Positions 32,417-43,762 of a stretch of DNA of 64,000 bases are shown one piece after another. The translations under genes were made by a program, and so were the position numbers. Below the pieces are notes generated by a model. It ran no database searches and was not told the origin of the DNA. It worked only from the letters and a program-made list of their open reading frames with translations. Positions within the stretch are counted from its first letter, which is position 1, and the number at the start of each line of letters is the position of its first letter. The DNA is from Aquibaculum sediminis (GTDB taxonomy: Bacteria > Pseudomonadota > Alphaproteobacteria > Kiloniellales > DSM-21159): the NCBI RefSeq assembly GCF_040712085.1, contig NZ_JBFCVK010000008.1, forward strand, positions 1-64,000, given 5' to 3'.

Positions 32417-35082
32417 GCAACCGCCGGCTCGCCCAGCGCCGCCTCGATCGCCTGCAGCGCCGCTTCCGCCTGACTGCCGTCGGGCCCGCCGGCCTGGGCC
32501 ATGTCCGGACGGCCGCCGCCGCCTTTCCCGCCCAGGGCCGCCGCACCGACGCGCACAAGGTCCACGGCGGAAAAGCGCGGTGTCAGGTCGTCGGTCACGC
32601 CCACGACGATGGAAGCCTTGCCGTCATTGACGGCGATCAGCGCTGCGATACCGGAGCCGAGCTGCTTCTTCAGATCGTCGGCCATGGGCTTGAGGTCCTT
32701 TGCCGGCATGTCTTCGAGCACCCGGGCGGCCACGCGCACGCCGGCCACCTCCCGGCTGCTGGGGCCGCCGCTCAAGCCGCCACCGGCGGCCAGCTTGCGG
32801 CGGGTTTCTGAGAGCTCACGCTCCAGCCTGCGGCGCTCTTCGAGCAGCGAGACGATCCGTCCCGGCAGGGAGTCCGGCGTGGCGCGCAGCGCGCCCGCCG
32901 CCTCCTCGAGCAGAGTCTCCTGCTGCTCGACCCAGTCCAGCGCGGCCTTCCCGGTCACGGCCTCGATGCGCCGCACGCCGGATGCCAGAGCCTGCTCGGA
33001 CACGATCTTGAAGAAGCCGATGTCGCCCACGCGGCGCACATGGGTTCCGCCGCAGAGTTCGGTGGAGAAGGTCCGGCCCTCGCCCTTCTGGTCGTCGAGC
33101 CCGCCCATGGACACGACGCGGACCTCCTCGCCGTACTTCTCGCCGAAAAGGGCCAGGGCGCCGGCCTCGATGGCCTCATCCGGTGTCATGAAGCGGGTCT
33201 GCACCGCGGCATTGTTGCGGATGCGCTCATTCACCATGCCCTCAATGGCGTGCAGGTCCTCGCGCGTCAGCGGGCGCGGATGCGAGAAATCGAAGCGCAG
33301 GCGGTCCGGTGCGACCAGCGAGCCCTTCTGGGTCACATGCTCGCCCAGACGCCGGCGCAGGGCCTCGTGCAGCAGATGGGTGGCCGAGTGGTGCGCCCGC
33401 AGGGCCGCACGCCGCTGGCCATCAACACGCAACTCGACTGCCTGCCCGACCTTCAGCGTGCCGCGAACGACGGTGCCATAGTGGACGTGCAGGTCGCCCG
33501 GCTTCTTCTGGGTGTCACGGATGGCGACTTCCAGGCCGTCGGCGGCAAAGGCGATGCCGCTGTCACCCTGCTGTCCGCCGCTTTCGGCGTAGAAGGGGGT
33601 CTGGTTGGTCAGGAGGGCCACTTCGCTGCCGGCCTCGGCGCTTTGCACCTCGTCACCGTCGATCACCAGGGCTGTGACCACGCCTTCCGCGCTCTCGGCC
33701 TCATAGCCGAGGAACTCGGTGGCGCCGATCCGGTCATACAGAGTGAACCAGAGCGCCTCGGTCGCCGAATCGCCGGAGCCGGCCCAGGCGGCGCGGGCCG
33801 CGGCGCGCTGGCGCTCCATGGCCTCGTCGTAGCCGGGCAGATCGACCGAGCGCCCCTGGCCGCGCAGGATGTCCTGGGTGAGATCCAGCGGGAAGCCGAA
33901 GGTGTCGTAGAGCTTGAAGGCCACCTCGCCCGGCAGCGGTGCTTCGCCCGGCAGCTTGCCGCTCTCCTCGTCCAGCAGCTTGAGCCCGCGGCCCAGCATG
34001 TCCTTGAAACCGCTTTCCTCGAGCTTGAGGGTCTCCTCGATCAGCGGCTGCGCGCGCTTCAGCTCAGGGAAATGCCCGCCCATCTGGTGCACCAGCGCCG
34101 GCACCAGGCGCCAGATCATGGGCTCGCGGCAGCCCAGCAGGTGCGCGTGGCGCATGGCCCGGCGCATGATGCGACGCAGCACGTAGCCGCGGCCTTCGCG
34201 CGCCGGCAGCACCCCGTCGGCGATCAGGAAGGAGGCGGCGCGCAGGTGGTCGGCGATGACACGGTGGCTGACGGCACGCTCGCCGTCCGGCGCCACACCG
34301 CTCGCCTCCGCCGAGGCCTCGATCAGCGCGCGCATCAGATCGATGTCGTAGTTGTCGTGCTTGCCCTGCAGCACCGCGGCCACCCGCTCCAGCCCCATGC
34401 CGGTGTCGATGGAGGGTCGCGGCAGGTCGCGACGGTCATCAGCCGCAACCTGCTCGTACTGCATGAAAACCAGGTTCCAGATCTCGATGAAGCGGTCGCC
34501 GTCCTCGTCGGGGCTACCCGGCGGCCCGCCGGGGATGCCTTCGCCGTGATCGAAGAAGATCTCGGAGCAGGGACCGCAGGGGCCCGTGTCGCCCATGGCC
34601 CAGAAGTTGTCTGAGGTGGCGATGCGGATGATGCGCGAGTCCGGAAGCCCGGCAATCTTCTTCCAGAGATCGAATGCCTGGTCGTCCTCGGCATAAACCG
34701 TCGCCAGCAGACGATCGGCCGGCAGTCCGAATTCCTTGGTGATCAGGTTCCAGGCCAGTTCGATCGCCTGGTCCTTGAAATAGTCGCCGAAGGAGAAGTT
34801 CCCCAGCATCTCGAAGAAGGTGTGGTGGCGCGCCGTGTAGCCGACGTTTTCCAGATCGTTGTGCTTGCCGCCGGCCCGCACGCACTTCTGGGAGGTCACC
34901 GCCCGCTGATAGGGCCGCTGTTCCGCGCCGGTGAAGACGTTCTTGAACTGCACCATGCCGGCGTTGGTGAAGAGCAGCGTCGGGTCGTTGCGCGGCACCA
35001 GCGAGGAGGACTCCACCTCTTCGTGGCCGTGCTTGACGAAGTAGTCGAGGAAATGACGACGAATCTCGTTGGCGCTGGTCAT
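32413..35082 (-). CDS. alaS: Alanyl-tRNA synthetase
   Basis: An 889-residue class II synthetase. Order of parts: catalytic core (FTNAGMVQFKNVFTGAEQRP; RHHTFFEMLGNFSFGDYFK), tRNA-recognition helical region, editing domain with HHSATHLLHEALRR and CGGTHVRRVGDIG as zinc/active-site motifs, and a C-terminal C-Ala domain rich in glycine (GAAALGGKGGGGRPDMAQAG). Length is normal. It lies downstream of recA in the same direction with 204 bases between, including a recA terminator-like hairpin; the recA-alaS order is common in alphaproteobacteria. Confidence 0.97.
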   Translation of the reverse strand: MTSANEIRRHFLDYFVKHGHEEVESSSLVPRNDPTLLFTNAGMVQFKNVFTGAEQRPYQRAVTSQKCVRAGGKHNDLENVGYTARHHTFFEMLGNFSFGDYFKDQAIELAWNLITKEFGLPADRLLATVYAEDDQAFDLWKKIAGLPDSRIIRIATSDNFWAMGDTGPCGPCSEIFFDHGEGIPGGPPGSPDEDGDRFIEIWNLVFMQYEQVAADDRRDLPRPSIDTGMGLERVAAVLQGKHDNYDIDLMRALIEASAEASGVAPDGERAVSHRVIADHLRAASFLIADGVLPAREGRGYVLRRIMRRAMRHAHLLGCREPMIWRLVPALVHQMGGHFPELKRAQPLIEETLKLEESGFKDMLGRGLKLLDEESGKLPGEAPLPGEVAFKLYDTFGFPLDLTQDILRGQGRSVDLPGYDEAMERQRAAARAAWAGSGDSATEALWFTLYDRIGATEFLGYEAESAEGVVTALVIDGDEVQSAEAGSEVALLTNQTPFYAESGGQQGDSGIAFAADGLEVAIRDTQKKPGDLHVHYGTVVRGTLKVGQAVELRVDGQRRAALRAHHSATHLLHEALRRRLGEHVTQKGSLVAPDRLRFDFSHPRPLTREDLHAIEGMVNERIRNNAAVQTRFMTPDEAIEAGALALFGEKYGEEVRVVSMGGLDDQKGEGRTFSTELCGGTHVRRVGDIGFFKIVSEQALASGVRRIEAVTGKAALDWVEQQETLLEEAAGALRATPDSLPGRIVSLLEERRRLERELSETRRKLAAGGGLSGGPSSREVAGVRVAARVLEDMPAKDLKPMADDLKKQLGSGIAALIAVNDGKASIVVGVTDDLTPRFSAVDLVRVGAAALGGKGGGGRPDMAQAGGPDGSQAEAALQAIEAALGEPAVA

Positions 35083-35250
35083 GGGCTCTCACGTCCGAAT
35101 GGCATGGCGGCGCGCTTCCTGGCGCCGGCCTCGCTCAAGGACATGGCCGCAGGACGCTGTCGGCGCAAGAGGTCGCGCGGTCGGCGGTTGTAGCGCGCAG
35201 GGCCAGCGCTGTCCATGGCGCCTTCACCAACGCTGGCAGACACAGAGAAA

Positions 35251-35277
35251 TGCGGTTACGCGCGTGACGCAACCGCA
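35251..35277 (-). terminator. Probable recA terminator
   Basis: TGCGGTT / AACCGCA outer arms plus an inner CG pair form a hairpin 10 bases past the recA stop. On the minus strand it is followed by TTTCTCTGT, a weak T-rich tail. Confidence 0.5.
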
Positions 35278-35286
35278 CCACTGCAT

Positions 35287-36351
<1,065 letters not shown>

Positions 36352-36437
36352 GGGTGCGGACCCCCTTATCCCACGCGACCGAAGCCGCTGCAATGGGAGG
36401 ACAGTACCGTTTTTGTTCTGAGACGGCAAACGAAAAA

Positions 36438-36452
36438 GAACAATAGTAGAAC
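36438..36452 (-). promoter_or_regulatory. LexA (SOS) box upstream of recA
   Basis: On the minus strand the sequence is GTTCTACTATTGTTC, an exact match to the alphaproteobacterial LexA operator GTTC-N7-GTTC. It lies 86 bases upstream of the recA start and 10 bases past the end of the cckA-like gene, so recA has its own SOS-controlled promoter. Confidence 0.9.
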
Positions 36453-36461
36453 GAATGCTGG

Positions 36462-38375
36462 TCAGCCATCTGAAGCCATGACCTCCTTCACTCGTTCCGC
36501 CAGCTGCTTCAGGCTGAAGGGCTTGGGAAGGAAGGAGATGAGCGCATCCTGGCCCAACTTGGAGCGGAAAGAATCCTCGGCATAGCCGGAGATGTAGATC
36601 ACCTTCAGGTCGGGCAGGCGCTCGCGGGCATGCCCGACCAGGGTCGGCCCATCCACTCGGGGCATGACCACGTCGGTGATCAGCAGATCGAGCGGCGTTG
36701 CAGCATCGAGCCCCTCGATCACCTCCAGCGCCTGATCGCCGCTTGCCGCCTCCAGGACTTCATAGCCCTTGTTGCGCAGGGCCCGCGCCGAGAAGCTGCG
36801 CACCGCCTCTTCGTCCTCCACCAGCAGAATGCGTCCCTGCCCCGAGAGATCGCGCGCGCGCACGGTCGTCTTTTCCTCCGGCTGCGCCTCGGCCTCGTGC
36901 AGCGGCAGGTAGAGCGAGACTGTGGTGCCACGCCCCACTTCGCTGTCGATGAACACGAAGCCGTCGGTCTGCTTGATGATGCCGTAGACCGTGGAGAGGC
37001 CGAGCCCGGTGCCCTCGCCCACGTCCTTGGTGGAGAAGAAGGGCTCGAAGACCCGCTCCAGGTTCTCCGGCGCGATGCCCTGCCCGCTGTCCTCGATCTC
37101 CACCAGCACATAGCGCCCGGGCGGCACCGTGTCGCCGCCACGCTGCAGCGGCTCTTCCAGTTGCTGGTTGCCGGTGCGGATCTCCAGGCGGCCGCCCGTG
37201 CGCATGGCATCGCGCGAGTTGATGGCCAGGTTGATGATGACCTGCTCCAGCTGCCCCTGGTCAGCCTTCACCAGCCCCAGGTTGCGGCCATGCTGCATCT
37301 TGAGCTCGATGCCCTTGCCGATCAGGCGGCGCAGCAGGTGGGTGATCTCGGCGAGAATATCGGTGAGGTTCAGCACCTTCGGCTGCAGGCTTTGCTGGCG
37401 CGAGAAGGCCAGGAGCTGGCGCACCAGATTGGCAGCGCGGTTGGCATTCTGCTTGATCTGCATGATATCGGCGAAGGACTGGTCGCCCGGCCGGTGGCGC
37501 AGCAGCAGCAGATCGGCAAAACCGATCATCGCGGTCAGCAGATTGTTGAAATCGTGGGCGATGCCACCGGCGAGCTGTCCCACCGCCTGCATCTTTTGGG
37601 ATTGTACGAACTGCGCCTCCAGCGCCTTCTGTTCACTGCGATCCTGCAGGTGCGCCACCAGCCCTGATGACTGGGGCAAGGCACGCAGGCTGACGGAACA
37701 GATCGTGTCCGGCGCGTGGCGCATCGCCATTTCCAGGCCCGGCTGGGCCTGCGGATCCTTCGCCACCGCATCCAGCATGTCGGCAAGCTGGCCGGCGCGG
37801 GCTTGCTCGATCAGCACTGCCAGGGTGCTGCCGATGGCCTGGTCCGCCGACACACCGGCCAGGCGCAGGAAGGTGGCGTTGCACTGGGCGATCACCCCTT
37901 GCCCATCGAGCTGCGCCACGCCCACCGGCAACTCGTCCAGCAGATGCTTCAACGGCGCCGCTGCACCGGACTCGCTTTCAACCTCTTGCGACGGCGTTGG
38001 CCGGAGGCTCCAGACGCGTGCCCCGCGTGGGTCATCGAGAGGCCTCACACGGACCTGCCACGGCGCGCCATCTCGCAAGGTCAGCACCGCGTCCTGCGAC
38101 TCGCCGGCCTCCGCCGCCTCGCGCAAGACGACAAGCGCCTCCTGCGCGCCGGCATCGCCGGCCTGGGCGGCCAGCCAACCGGGAAGCGATTCCTTGCAGG
38201 GCGAATCGGGGCTGACCCAGAGCACCTGCCCCTGCCCGCCGATCACCTGGTGGCTCCAGCCATCGACGCCCAGTACCGCGTGGAGCAGTTCGCTTTCGGC
38301 TGCGCGATGAGCGGCACCCGTGCCGCCCAGCAGCGCACTCAATCGTCCCCCGAACAGGCCCCCGGCTTCGGGCAC
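36462..38375 (-). CDS. cckA: Hybrid sensor histidine kinase, CckA-like
   Basis: A 637-residue hybrid kinase. A PAS-like region (about 140-250; LLDELPVGVAQLDGQGVIAQ) precedes the HisKA domain with phospho-His274 in QLAGGIAHDFNNLLTAMIGF. The ATPase domain has NLAINSRDAM, DSGQGI and GEGTGLGLSTVYG. The C-terminal receiver has LLVEDEEAVR and phospho-Asp in LLITDVVMPRVDG. The kinase core and recA neighbourhood fit CckA, which feeds CtrA through ChpT. Odd point: no hydrophobic segment is visible in the first 140 residues, whereas CckA normally has two membrane helices. It begins with GTG after GGGAAGGGG. Confidence 0.82.
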   Translation of the reverse strand: MPEAGGLFGGRLSALLGGTGAAHRAAESELLHAVLGVDGWSHQVIGGQGQVLWVSPDSPCKESLPGWLAAQAGDAGAQEALVVLREAAEAGESQDAVLTLRDGAPWQVRVRPLDDPRGARVWSLRPTPSQEVESESGAAAPLKHLLDELPVGVAQLDGQGVIAQCNATFLRLAGVSADQAIGSTLAVLIEQARAGQLADMLDAVAKDPQAQPGLEMAMRHAPDTICSVSLRALPQSSGLVAHLQDRSEQKALEAQFVQSQKMQAVGQLAGGIAHDFNNLLTAMIGFADLLLLRHRPGDQSFADIMQIKQNANRAANLVRQLLAFSRQQSLQPKVLNLTDILAEITHLLRRLIGKGIELKMQHGRNLGLVKADQGQLEQVIINLAINSRDAMRTGGRLEIRTGNQQLEEPLQRGGDTVPPGRYVLVEIEDSGQGIAPENLERVFEPFFSTKDVGEGTGLGLSTVYGIIKQTDGFVFIDSEVGRGTTVSLYLPLHEAEAQPEEKTTVRARDLSGQGRILLVEDEEAVRSFSARALRNKGYEVLEAASGDQALEVIEGLDAATPLDLLITDVVMPRVDGPTLVGHARERLPDLKVIYISGYAEDSFRSKLGQDALISFLPKPFSLKQLAERVKEVMASDG

Positions 38376-38600
38376 GCCTCACCCCTTCCCTCGGACAATG
38401 GATTTCATTCGTCCCTGCTTGCGCGTGACAACCTAGCATGGGCGGGCCCCACCACATAGACCGCGCGTGGGACCGCGCGAAGGACAGCTATACGGCGCGC
38501 GCAAACGCGCAAAGAAGTGTCGCGGCCATTACAGCCGACCCGCAGGAGGCTCGCGATAAGTGGCGCCAACACAGTCTCGTTTGCCGGAGTCGCCGCGCCC

Positions 38601-39515
38601 ATGTCCCGTACCGTCGTTTCCTCTGCCCGCAAGACCGTCATCATCGGCTTCGATCAGCCCTTCTGCATCATCGGCGAGCGCATCAATCCCACCGGGCGCA
38701 AGAAGCTGGCTGCGGAAATGGCGGCTGGGGACTTTTCCACGGTGGAGCGCGATGCCCTCGCCCAGGTCGAAGCCGGCGCGCGCATGCTGGACGTGAATGC
38801 GGGCATCCCCCTGGCAGACGAACCGGCGATCCTGGCCGAGACGGTCAAGCTGGTGCAGTCGCTCACCGACGTGCCGCTTTCCATCGATTCCTCCATCGTC
38901 GCCGCCCTGGAAGCCGGCCTGTCGGTCTATCAGGGCAAGGCCTTGGTCAACTCGGTGACCGGCGAGGAGGAGCGCCTGGAGGTTGTCCTGCCGCTGGTGG
39001 CCAAGCATGGGGCCGCCGTGGTGGCGATCTCCAACGACGAGACCGGCATTTCCGAGGACCCGGATGTGCGCTTCGCCGTAGCAAAGAAGATCGTCGAGCG
39101 GGCGCAGGATTTCGGCATCGCCAAGGAGGATGTCGTGGTCGACCCGCTGGTCATGCCCATCGGCGCCATGGGCACGGCCGGGCGGCAGGTCTTTTCCCTG
39201 GTGCGGCGCCTGCGCGATGAGCTGGGCGTGAACACGACCTGCGGCGCCTCCAACATCTCCTTCGGCGTGCCGAATCGCCACGACCTCAATGCCGCCTTCC
39301 TGGCCATGGCGGCCGGGGCCGGCATGACCTCGGCGATCATGAATCCGCTCCACCCGCAAGAGATGGTGGGCGTGATGGCCGCCGACGTGCTGAACGGTGT
39401 CGACACGAACTGTAGCCGCTGGATCCGGAAGTTCCGAGAGCCCGCGTCGGGAGATACGGAGTCTGGCGCACGTGAAGGTCGGGGGGAGCGCCGGCGGCGA
39501 CGGGCAGCGGGCTGA
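38601..39515 (+). CDS. Methyltetrahydrofolate:corrinoid protein methyltransferase (MeTr/DHPS-like)
   Basis: A 304-residue pterin-binding TIM barrel. Signatures are FCIIGERINPTGRKKLAAEM, GARMLDVNAGIPLADEPAIL, PLSIDSSIVAALEAGL, ISNDETGISEDPDVRFAVA and CGASNISFGVPNRHDLNAAF. It moves methyl groups between a methyl-corrinoid protein and tetrahydrofolate in the cytoplasm. The C-terminus has an extra basic tail (GRGERRRRRAAG). The next gene, 19 bases downstream, encodes the ASKHA activator expected to reactivate oxidised corrinoid, so the two form an operon. It is divergent from the kinase gene. Confidence 0.9.
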   Translation: MSRTVVSSARKTVIIGFDQPFCIIGERINPTGRKKLAAEMAAGDFSTVERDALAQVEAGARMLDVNAGIPLADEPAILAETVKLVQSLTDVPLSIDSSIVAALEAGLSVYQGKALVNSVTGEEERLEVVLPLVAKHGAAVVAISNDETGISEDPDVRFAVAKKIVERAQDFGIAKEDVVVDPLVMPIGAMGTAGRQVFSLVRRLRDELGVNTTCGASNISFGVPNRHDLNAAFLAMAAGAGMTSAIMNPLHPQEMVGVMAADVLNGVDTNCSRWIRKFREPASGDTESGAREGRGERRRRRAAG

Positions 39516-39534
39516 GCGGCCCGCGGAGGTGATC

Positions 39535-41583
39535 GTGAGCGAAGCTGACAAGGACGCCCTGGTCGTCTTCACACCTTCGGGCAAGCGCGGCCGCTTTCCC
39601 CTGGGCACCCCGCTGCTGAAATGCGCCCGGCAACTGGGTGTCGACATCGACTCCGTCTGTGGCGGCCGGGGCCTCTGCGGCCGCTGCCAGGTGCAGATCG
39701 GCGAAGGCGATTTCGCCAAGCACGCTATCTCCAGTCGCGCGGGCAACGCCAGTGCCTGGAACGAGTCCGAAGCCCGCTACCATGCCCGCAAGGGGATCAA
39801 GCCGGGCCGCCGCCTGTCCTGCCAGGTACAGCTCCTGGGCGACCTGCTCGTCGACGTGCCGGCCGACAGCCAGGTGCACAAGCAGGTCGTTCGCAAGCGC
39901 GCCGAGGTGCGCAACATCGAGCTCGACCCGGCCATCCGCCTCCACTACGTCGAGGTGGAGCAGCCGGACATGCACAATCCCACAGGCGACCTGGAGCGCC
40001 TGCTGCAGGCCCTGGAACGGCAGTGGGGCGTGACGGGCATCAACATCCAGGGCCTCAACGTCGACCTGCGGGTGCTGCAGGGTCTGCAGCAGGCGCTGCG
40101 CGAGGCCGACTGGAAGGTCACGGTGGCGGTGCACCGCGGCCAGGTGCTCACCACGATCTGGCCCGGTTTCCGCGACAAGGCCTATGGCGTGGCCATCGAC
40201 ATCGGCTCCACCACCGTCGCCGCCCATCTCTGCGACCTGGCGAGTGGCGAGGTCCTGGCTTCCAGCGGCATCATGAATCCGCAGATCCGCTTCGGCGAGG
40301 ACCTGATGAGCCGGGTTTCCTACGTCATGATGAACCCCGGCGGCGACAAGGAGATGACCCAGGCACTGCGCGAGGGTCTGAACCGCCTGATCGCCGAGGT
40401 CTGCGGCGAAGCGGGAATCGCGCCCACCGACATCCTCAACGCCACCTTCGTCGGCAATCCCATCATGCACCACCTGCTGCTGGGTATTGATCCGACCGAA
40501 CTGGGCGGTGCGCCCTTCGCGCTCACCTTCAACTCCGGCATCACGCTCTGGGCCGAGCAGCTCGACCTGCAGCTCGCGCCGGACGCGCGGGTCTATGTGC
40601 TGCCCTGCATCGCCGGGCATGTGGGCGCCGATGCCGCCGGCGTCATCCTCTCCGAGCAGCCGCACCTGCGTGACGAGGTGAGCCTGGTGGTCGATGTGGG
40701 CACCAACGCCGAGATCATACTGGGCAATCGCCACCGCCTGCTGGCCTGCTCCTCGCCCACCGGACCGGCATTCGAGGGCGCGCAGATCTCCAGCGGACAG
40801 CGCGCCGCGCCGGGCGCCATCGAGCGGGTGCGCATCGATCCGGTGACCCTGGAGCCCCGCTTCAAGGTGATCGGCAGCGATCTCTGGTCGGACGATGCGG
40901 GCTTCGCAAAGTCGATCAAGCGCATCGGCATCACCGGCATCTGCGGTTCGGGCATCATCGAGGTGCTGGCCGAGCTCTTCCTGGCCGGCGTCATCCTCTC
41001 CGACGGCACGATCGACGGCGCCGCCGCGGCGCGCAACCCGCGGATCCAGCTCGAAGGGCGCACCTATGCCTACCTGCTGCATGAGCCCGGACATCCGGAA
41101 GAGCCGCGTATCGTCATCACCCAGACCGACGTCCGCGCCATCCAGCTCGCCAAGGCCGCGCTCTATGCCGGCATCCAGCTCTTGATGGATCGCTTCGGCG
41201 TAGAGAAAGTGGACCGCATTCAGCTCGCCGGCGCCTTCGGCAGCCACATCGACGTGAAGTACGCCATGGCCCTGGGCATGCTGCCGGACTGCAATCTGGA
41301 GCAGGTGAGTTCCGCCGGCAACGCCGCCGGCACCGGGGCGCGCATCGCACTGCTGAACCAGCGAGCTCGCGACGAGATCGAGCAGGTGGTCAAGCGCGTG
41401 GAGAAGGTCGAAACCGCGGTGGAGCCCCGCTTCCAGGAGCACTTCGTAGCCGCCATGGCGATCCCCCACCGCAACGCGCCCTACCCCGAACTGGGCAAGG
41501 TGCTGCCCCTGCCGGCCCCGCGCTATCCAGAGCCGGCCGGCGAAGGCGAGGGCCGCAGGCGGCGCCGGCGCGTGGCCGTCTGA
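39535..41583 (+). CDS. Ferredoxin/ASKHA-domain corrinoid reductive activator (DUF4445)
   Basis: A 682-residue protein. The N-terminal plant-type 2Fe-2S domain has CGGRGLCGRCQVQIGEGD and a later CQVQLLG. A linker follows, then the large ASKHA (actin-like ATPase) part: GVAIDIGSTTVAAHLCDLAS, NATFVGNPIMHHLLLGID, LVVDVGTNAEIILGN, SSPTGPAFEGAQISSGQRAA and IQLAGAFGSHIDVKYAMALG. Proteins of this type (RACE/RamA-related) use ATP to reduce inactive Co(II)-corrinoid proteins to Co(I). The GTG at 39535 follows GGAGG by 5 bases. It pairs with the methyltransferase gene upstream. The C-terminus is Arg-rich (GRRRRRRVAV). Confidence 0.9.
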   Translation: MSEADKDALVVFTPSGKRGRFPLGTPLLKCARQLGVDIDSVCGGRGLCGRCQVQIGEGDFAKHAISSRAGNASAWNESEARYHARKGIKPGRRLSCQVQLLGDLLVDVPADSQVHKQVVRKRAEVRNIELDPAIRLHYVEVEQPDMHNPTGDLERLLQALERQWGVTGINIQGLNVDLRVLQGLQQALREADWKVTVAVHRGQVLTTIWPGFRDKAYGVAIDIGSTTVAAHLCDLASGEVLASSGIMNPQIRFGEDLMSRVSYVMMNPGGDKEMTQALREGLNRLIAEVCGEAGIAPTDILNATFVGNPIMHHLLLGIDPTELGGAPFALTFNSGITLWAEQLDLQLAPDARVYVLPCIAGHVGADAAGVILSEQPHLRDEVSLVVDVGTNAEIILGNRHRLLACSSPTGPAFEGAQISSGQRAAPGAIERVRIDPVTLEPRFKVIGSDLWSDDAGFAKSIKRIGITGICGSGIIEVLAELFLAGVILSDGTIDGAAAARNPRIQLEGRTYAYLLHEPGHPEEPRIVITQTDVRAIQLAKAALYAGIQLLMDRFGVEKVDRIQLAGAFGSHIDVKYAMALGMLPDCNLEQVSSAGNAAGTGARIALLNQRARDEIEQVVKRVEKVETAVEPRFQEHFVAAMAIPHRNAPYPELGKVLPLPAPRYPEPAGEGEGRRRRRRVAV

Positions 41584-41585
41584 CG

Positions 41586-42998
<1,413 letters not shown>

Positions 42999-43093
42999 GG
43001 TTTCTCTCCGAAGCGACTTGTGGCGTTGATAGAAACTCCTGCTGTATGAAGTCTTCCGATACGAGCGACAAGGCTTCGCACAAGGGAAAGAAC

Positions 43094-43747
43094 ATGACCG
43101 CAAACGGCATGACACTGGTGATCGCCAACAAGAACTATTCCTCCTGGTCCATGCGCGCGGGCCTGGCGGTTGCGCTGACGCCGGCGGAGGTGCGCGAGGT
43201 GGTGGTGCCGCTGGACGAGCCGGAAACCCGCGCCGCCATCCTGGCCTACTCCCCGAGTGGCCGGGTGCCCGCCCTGGTGGACGGCAGCGTGACCGTCTGG
43301 GACAGCCTGGCGATCTGCGAGTATCTCTCCGAGCGCTTTCCGGAAGCCGGCCTCTGGCCCGAAGACGCCCAGGCCCGGGCGGCGGCCCGCGCCGTGTCCG
43401 CGGAGATGCACAGCGGCTTCGAAGCCTTGCGCGCAGAATGCTCCATGGACCTGCGCCGGCGCGGCCGCACACCGCGGGGCACGGCCTGGCGCCCCGATGC
43501 GGAGCGCATCGTCGCACTCTGGGAAGACTGCCTGGCGCGCTTCGGCGGCGGTGAGGGTTTCCTCTTCGGGCGGCCCGGCATCGCCGACTGCTTCTACGCC
43601 CCGGTGGTCAGCCGCTTTATCACCTACGACCTGCCGCTCAGCAGCGCTGCGGCCGACTACGTCCGCCGCATCCAGGACTGGCCACCCTACCGTGCCTGGG
43701 CCGAAGCCGCCGCCGAGGAGCCCTGGGACCTCGGCGACGACCATTGA
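43094..43747 (+). CDS. Glutathione S-transferase family protein
   Basis: A 217-residue GST-fold protein. The thioredoxin-like N-terminal domain has LVIANKNYSSWSMRAGLAVA and the cis-Pro region SGRVPALVDGSVTVWDSLAI followed by CEYLSERFPEAGLWP; the helical C-terminal domain ends QDWPPYRAWAEAAAEEPWDL. The NYSSWSMR segment is of the YfcF/tetrachloro-hydroquinone type often lacking classic activity. The ATG at 43094 has AAGGGAAAG upstream. Substrate unknown. Confidence 0.88.
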   Translation: MTANGMTLVIANKNYSSWSMRAGLAVALTPAEVREVVVPLDEPETRAAILAYSPSGRVPALVDGSVTVWDSLAICEYLSERFPEAGLWPEDAQARAAARAVSAEMHSGFEALRAECSMDLRRRGRTPRGTAWRPDAERIVALWEDCLARFGGGEGFLFGRPGIADCFYAPVVSRFITYDLPLSSAAADYVRRIQDWPPYRAWAEAAAEEPWDLGDDH

Positions 43748-43762
43748 GGTGAGACGGGGTGC

